Assembly (NCBI GenBank): GCA_949948825.1
Contig: CATLIJ010000133.1
Coordinates: 1-7,063, forward strand
Length of the DNA: 7,063 nucleotides
Direction of reading: 5' to 3'
DNA from: an uncultured Clostridiaceae bacterium
GTDB lineage: Bacteria; Bacillota; Clostridia; Lachnospirales; Lachnospiraceae
Shown: positions 5,082 through 7,063 of the stretch, in pieces
Position numbering within the stretch: the stretch's first letter is position 1
Layout of the letters: each line of letters starts with the position of its first letter
Translations under genes and position numbers: made by a program
The notes under the pieces: model-generated
What the model was told of the DNA's origin: nothing
Seen by the model: the letters and a program-made list of their open reading frames with translations, nothing else
Databases searched by the model: none

Positions 5082-6170
5082 TTACCTGATATTTGCATTG
5101 TCCTTTAAAAATGCCTCTACTTTATTGCTCATGGCAGCATTATCCACAGCAGTCTCTCCATACATTTCCTGAAGTTCCTGAACCGTGGTAAAATTCATCC
5201 GGGCAACCTCCTCCCGGTCTGCCTCCTCCACCTGAAGATTTTCCTTTTCCCCAATGGCCTGTACCAAAAGCTGCACCTTCATGCTGATTTCCACATTGTT
5301 CCTGATTTCCTTTTCCATCTCTTCCTTTGTCATATCAGACATGGAAGCATAATCCTCTATGGTCATGCCATACATCTGAGCCATGGCAGTCAGATAGCTG
5401 ATCTGGCTTTCATATTGCTCCTGAACCAGATCTTCATTTAAACGGAACTGAGAATTTTCCACAGCTGCAAGAAATACATCATTTCCCAGCTGCCGCTCAG
5501 CCAGCTCCTGCTTCTCCATCTCCAAATCTGCCAGCGTATCAGCCCGGAACTCATCCACTGTATTAAAATCCGTCATCCGCTGAACAAAGTTTATATCCAG
5601 CACAGCATCTCTCTTTTCTTCAATTCCATTCACTGTCACATCAAACACTACAGCCTGTCCTGCCAGCTCCTGAGATCCATACTGCTCCGGAAAGGTCAGA
5701 TTCAGGCTTCTCTTTTCTCCGGCCTTTGCCCCAATAAGACCATCCTCAAATCCGTCAATAAACGTATCAGACCCCAGCTCCAGCTTATACCCCTGTGCGG
5801 TTCCTCCATCAAAAGCTACCCCATCCTTTTTTCCTTCATAATCAATATCCAGTATATCTCCATCCTTTGCCGCCCGGTCCGTCACTGCCACATACTCCGG
5901 GTTTGCATCCAGAATGCTCTGAATCCGTTCCTCCAGCTCCTCATCTGACACTTCTGTAGACATACGGGTTATCTCCAGCCCCTTATATTCTCCTAAAACC
6001 GTCAGTTCTCCCAGGTCAGCCTCTGTCTCAGCCTCTGACGAAGACTCAGCCGATGTCTCAGTCTGGCTTTCCGCTAAGCTGGTCTCTCCATCCCCCTGCT
6101 TCTTTGAACACCCGGTAGCCAGCACCATCACTGCCATACCACATAACAACGGTTTTACTAATTTTCTCAT
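5082..6170 (-). CDS. Lipoprotein with trigger-factor-like FKBP peptidyl-prolyl isomerase domain
   Basis: 362 residues from the ATG at 6170. A lipoprotein signal peptide (MRKLVKPLLCGMAVMVLATGC) has a LATGC lipobox with the lipidated cysteine at 21, so the protein should sit on the outer face of the membrane. A Ser/Thr/Glu-rich linker (22-52) follows. Residues about 60-100 are helical. The FKBP domain (about 104-185) shows GDILDIDYEG, ELGSDTFIDGFEDGLIGAK and TFPEQYGSQELAG, close to the PPIase domain of trigger factor. Residues 186-362 are helical and resemble the trigger-factor C-terminal chaperone arms. The ribosome-docking N-terminal domain of true trigger factor is absent and is replaced by the signal peptide. 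It probably helps fold exported proteins. A longer frame to a GTG at 6266 lacks a ribosome site and would bury the signal peptide. There is no strong terminator before the asr promoter. Confidence 0.88.
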   Translation of the reverse strand: MRKLVKPLLCGMAVMVLATGCSKKQGDGETSLAESQTETSAESSSEAETEADLGELTVLGEYKGLEITRMSTEVSDEELEERIQSILDANPEYVAVTDRAAKDGDILDIDYEGKKDGVAFDGGTAQGYKLELGSDTFIDGFEDGLIGAKAGEKRSLNLTFPEQYGSQELAGQAVVFDVTVNGIEEKRDAVLDINFVQRMTDFNTVDEFRADTLADLEMEKQELAERQLGNDVFLAAVENSQFRLNEDLVQEQYESQISYLTAMAQMYGMTIEDYASMSDMTKEEMEKEIRNNVEISMKVQLLVQAIGEKENLQVEEADREEVARMNFTTVQELQEMYGETAVDNAAMSNKVEAFLKDNANIR

Positions 6171-6179
6171 TCTGATATT

Positions 6180-6186
6180 CCTCTCT
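6180..6186 (-). promoter_or_regulatory. Ribosome binding site that fixes the lipoprotein start
   Basis: AGAGAGG lies 9 nt upstream of the ATG at 6170. The frame stays open to a GTG at 6266 that has no ribosome site, so this site together with the signal peptide decides the start. Confidence 0.6.
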
Positions 6187-6245
6187 CTTCCTATTAACAA
6201 TACAGCTGCCCTCACTCCCCGGGTCCCACAGACCGCGCCCTTACA

Positions 6246-6254
6246 CTTATACCA
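6246..6254 (-). promoter_or_regulatory. Possible extended -10 promoter for the lipoprotein gene
   Basis: TGGTATAAG on the minus strand (6254-6246) is an extended -10 element resembling that of the asr promoter. No good -35 is seen. It lies about 75 nt upstream of the lipoprotein start, in the 141-bp gap after the aminopeptidase gene, which shows no clear terminator. Confidence 0.35.
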
Positions 6255-6311
6255 TACTATCCCCACAAAAGAAAGAGCATTCGTTATGTTTTCACAAAAA
6301 ATTCATGTTCG

Positions 6312-7063
6312 TCACACTTTAAAAAACGCCCGAAATGCCTGATAAGTATAATAAACATCCAGCTTGGCAACCATCTCAAAGGGAGAATGCATGGACAGCA
6401 CCGGCACGCCCAGATCCACTACATCAATATCCAGCTGAGCCACATATTTGGCAATGGTGCCTCCGCCGCCCTGGTCCACAGCTCCCAGCTCTCCGGCCTG
6501 CCAGCATACTGCCTCTTTCTCCATGGCATCAATCACTCTTGCCATCGTCTCCGCACTGGCATCATTGGCTCCTGACTTTCCTCTTGCCCCTGTATATTTG
6601 GTCAGCACACAGCCTTTATTTACATAACTGGAATTACTTGCCTCAAATACATCGGAAAATGTAGGATCAAAGGCTGCATTTACATCGGAAGACAGACACA
6701 GAGTATTTCGGAACACCTCCCGGACCGGAATGCCTGCCATGTCTGCCAGATCTTCCATATAATGCCGGAGATAAGCAGAATTCATCCCGGTATTCCCCTC
6801 TGACCCAATCTCCTCCTTGTCAGTCAGTACAGTGACAGTGGTGTATTTGGGATTTTGTGTCTGGATCTCTGCCATCAGTGCAGTATAGGCACACACCCGG
6901 TCATCCTGTCCATAGGCTCCGATGAGACTCCGGTCCAGCCCCACATCCACAGCCTTCTGAGCCGGAACCATCTCAATCTCTGCCCGATAAAAGTCTGCTT
7001 CTGTAATCCCGTACTTCTCATTGAGCAGCTTCATTGTCATATGCTTTACCGGGTCCATCACCG
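6312..7063 (-). CDS. M18-family zinc aminopeptidase, C-terminal part (5' end off right edge)
   Basis: About 250 C-terminal residues of an aminopeptidase I (M18) enzyme; full members are roughly 430-470 residues, so around 200 are missing beyond the edge. The frame is open to the edge, and the GTG/ATG near 7061-7056 is internal. Family blocks, numbered from the GTG at 7061: VPAQKAVDVGLDRSLIGAYGQDDRVCAYTAL (32-62, metal-binding Asp in GQDDR), DKEEIGSEGNTGM (81-93, catalytic and metal Glu pair), SSDVNAAFDP (124-133, metal Asp) and MHSPFEM (224-230, metal His). These are the two-zinc site and catalytic residues of M18 peptidases, which remove N-terminal residues from peptides in the cytoplasm, usually as a dodecamer. 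It ends FFKV-TGA. The visible active-site residues are intact. Confidence 0.93.
   Translation of the reverse strand, partial: VMDPVKHMTMKLLNEKYGITEADFYRAEIEMVPAQKAVDVGLDRSLIGAYGQDDRVCAYTALMAEIQTQNPKYTTVTVLTDKEEIGSEGNTGMNSAYLRHYMEDLADMAGIPVREVFRNTLCLSSDVNAAFDPTFSDVFEASNSSYVNKGCVLTKYTGARGKSGANDASAETMARVIDAMEKEAVCWQAGELGAVDQGGGGTIAKYVAQLDIDVVDLGVPVLSMHSPFEMVAKLDVYYTYQAFRAFFKV

Noticed and set aside
6171..6266. A 32-residue N-terminal extension of the lipoprotein from a GTG at 6266
   Set aside because: There is no ribosome site at the GTG, and the extension would bury the signal peptide. The ATG at 6170 has AGAGAGG at proper spacing.

Overview
The window looks like chromosomal DNA from an anaerobic Firmicute of class Clostridia, most likely a Lachnospiraceae-type gut bacterium. 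The grounds are strong AGGAGG-type ribosome binding sites, moderate GC with AT-rich gaps between genes, an anaerobic sulfite reductase operon, a lipoprotein trigger-factor-like isomerase and a MutS2-like protein. This is inference from gene content. Every gene I can support lies on the minus strand, so the window is read from right to left.

Layout in transcription order: (1) 7063-6312, the C-terminal part of an M18 zinc aminopeptidase whose 5' end is off the right edge; (2) 6170-5082, a lipoprotein with a trigger-factor-like FKBP prolyl isomerase domain; (3) 5081-4911, an AT-rich control region with an extended -10 promoter and a 22-bp near-perfect palindrome; (4) 4910-1983, asrA-asrB-asrC, encoding a complete dissimilatory-type anaerobic sulfite reductase; (5) about 1900-1443, a frameshifted remnant of what is probably a SAM-dependent methyltransferase; (6) 1430-1027, a non-coding block holding a good sigma-70 promoter, a 12-codon leader ORF with a perfect Shine-Dalgarno, a terminator-like hairpin, a set of strong hairpins that looks like a structured RNA, and a closing intrinsic terminator; (7) 951-1, the N-terminal 317 residues of a MutS2-like protein, cut off just before its ATPase domain.

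In the Asr system AsrA (two 4Fe-4S clusters) and AsrB (flavin/NAD(P)H reductase with an Fe-S site) pass electrons to AsrC (siroheme plus ferredoxin-type 4Fe-4S clusters), which reduces sulfite to sulfide in the cytoplasm. The three genes are spaced 18 bp apart with nearly identical junctions and are surely one operon. The other genes have no obvious functional link to sulfite reduction.

The part most worth following up is the non-coding block at 1027-1430. It has its own promoter, a translated-looking mini-ORF whose codons can pair with downstream sequence, and a GC-rich multi-hairpin RNA of about 200 nt ending in a terminator. I could not assign it to an RNA family from sequence alone; the clostridial raiA-motif RNA is the first family I would test.
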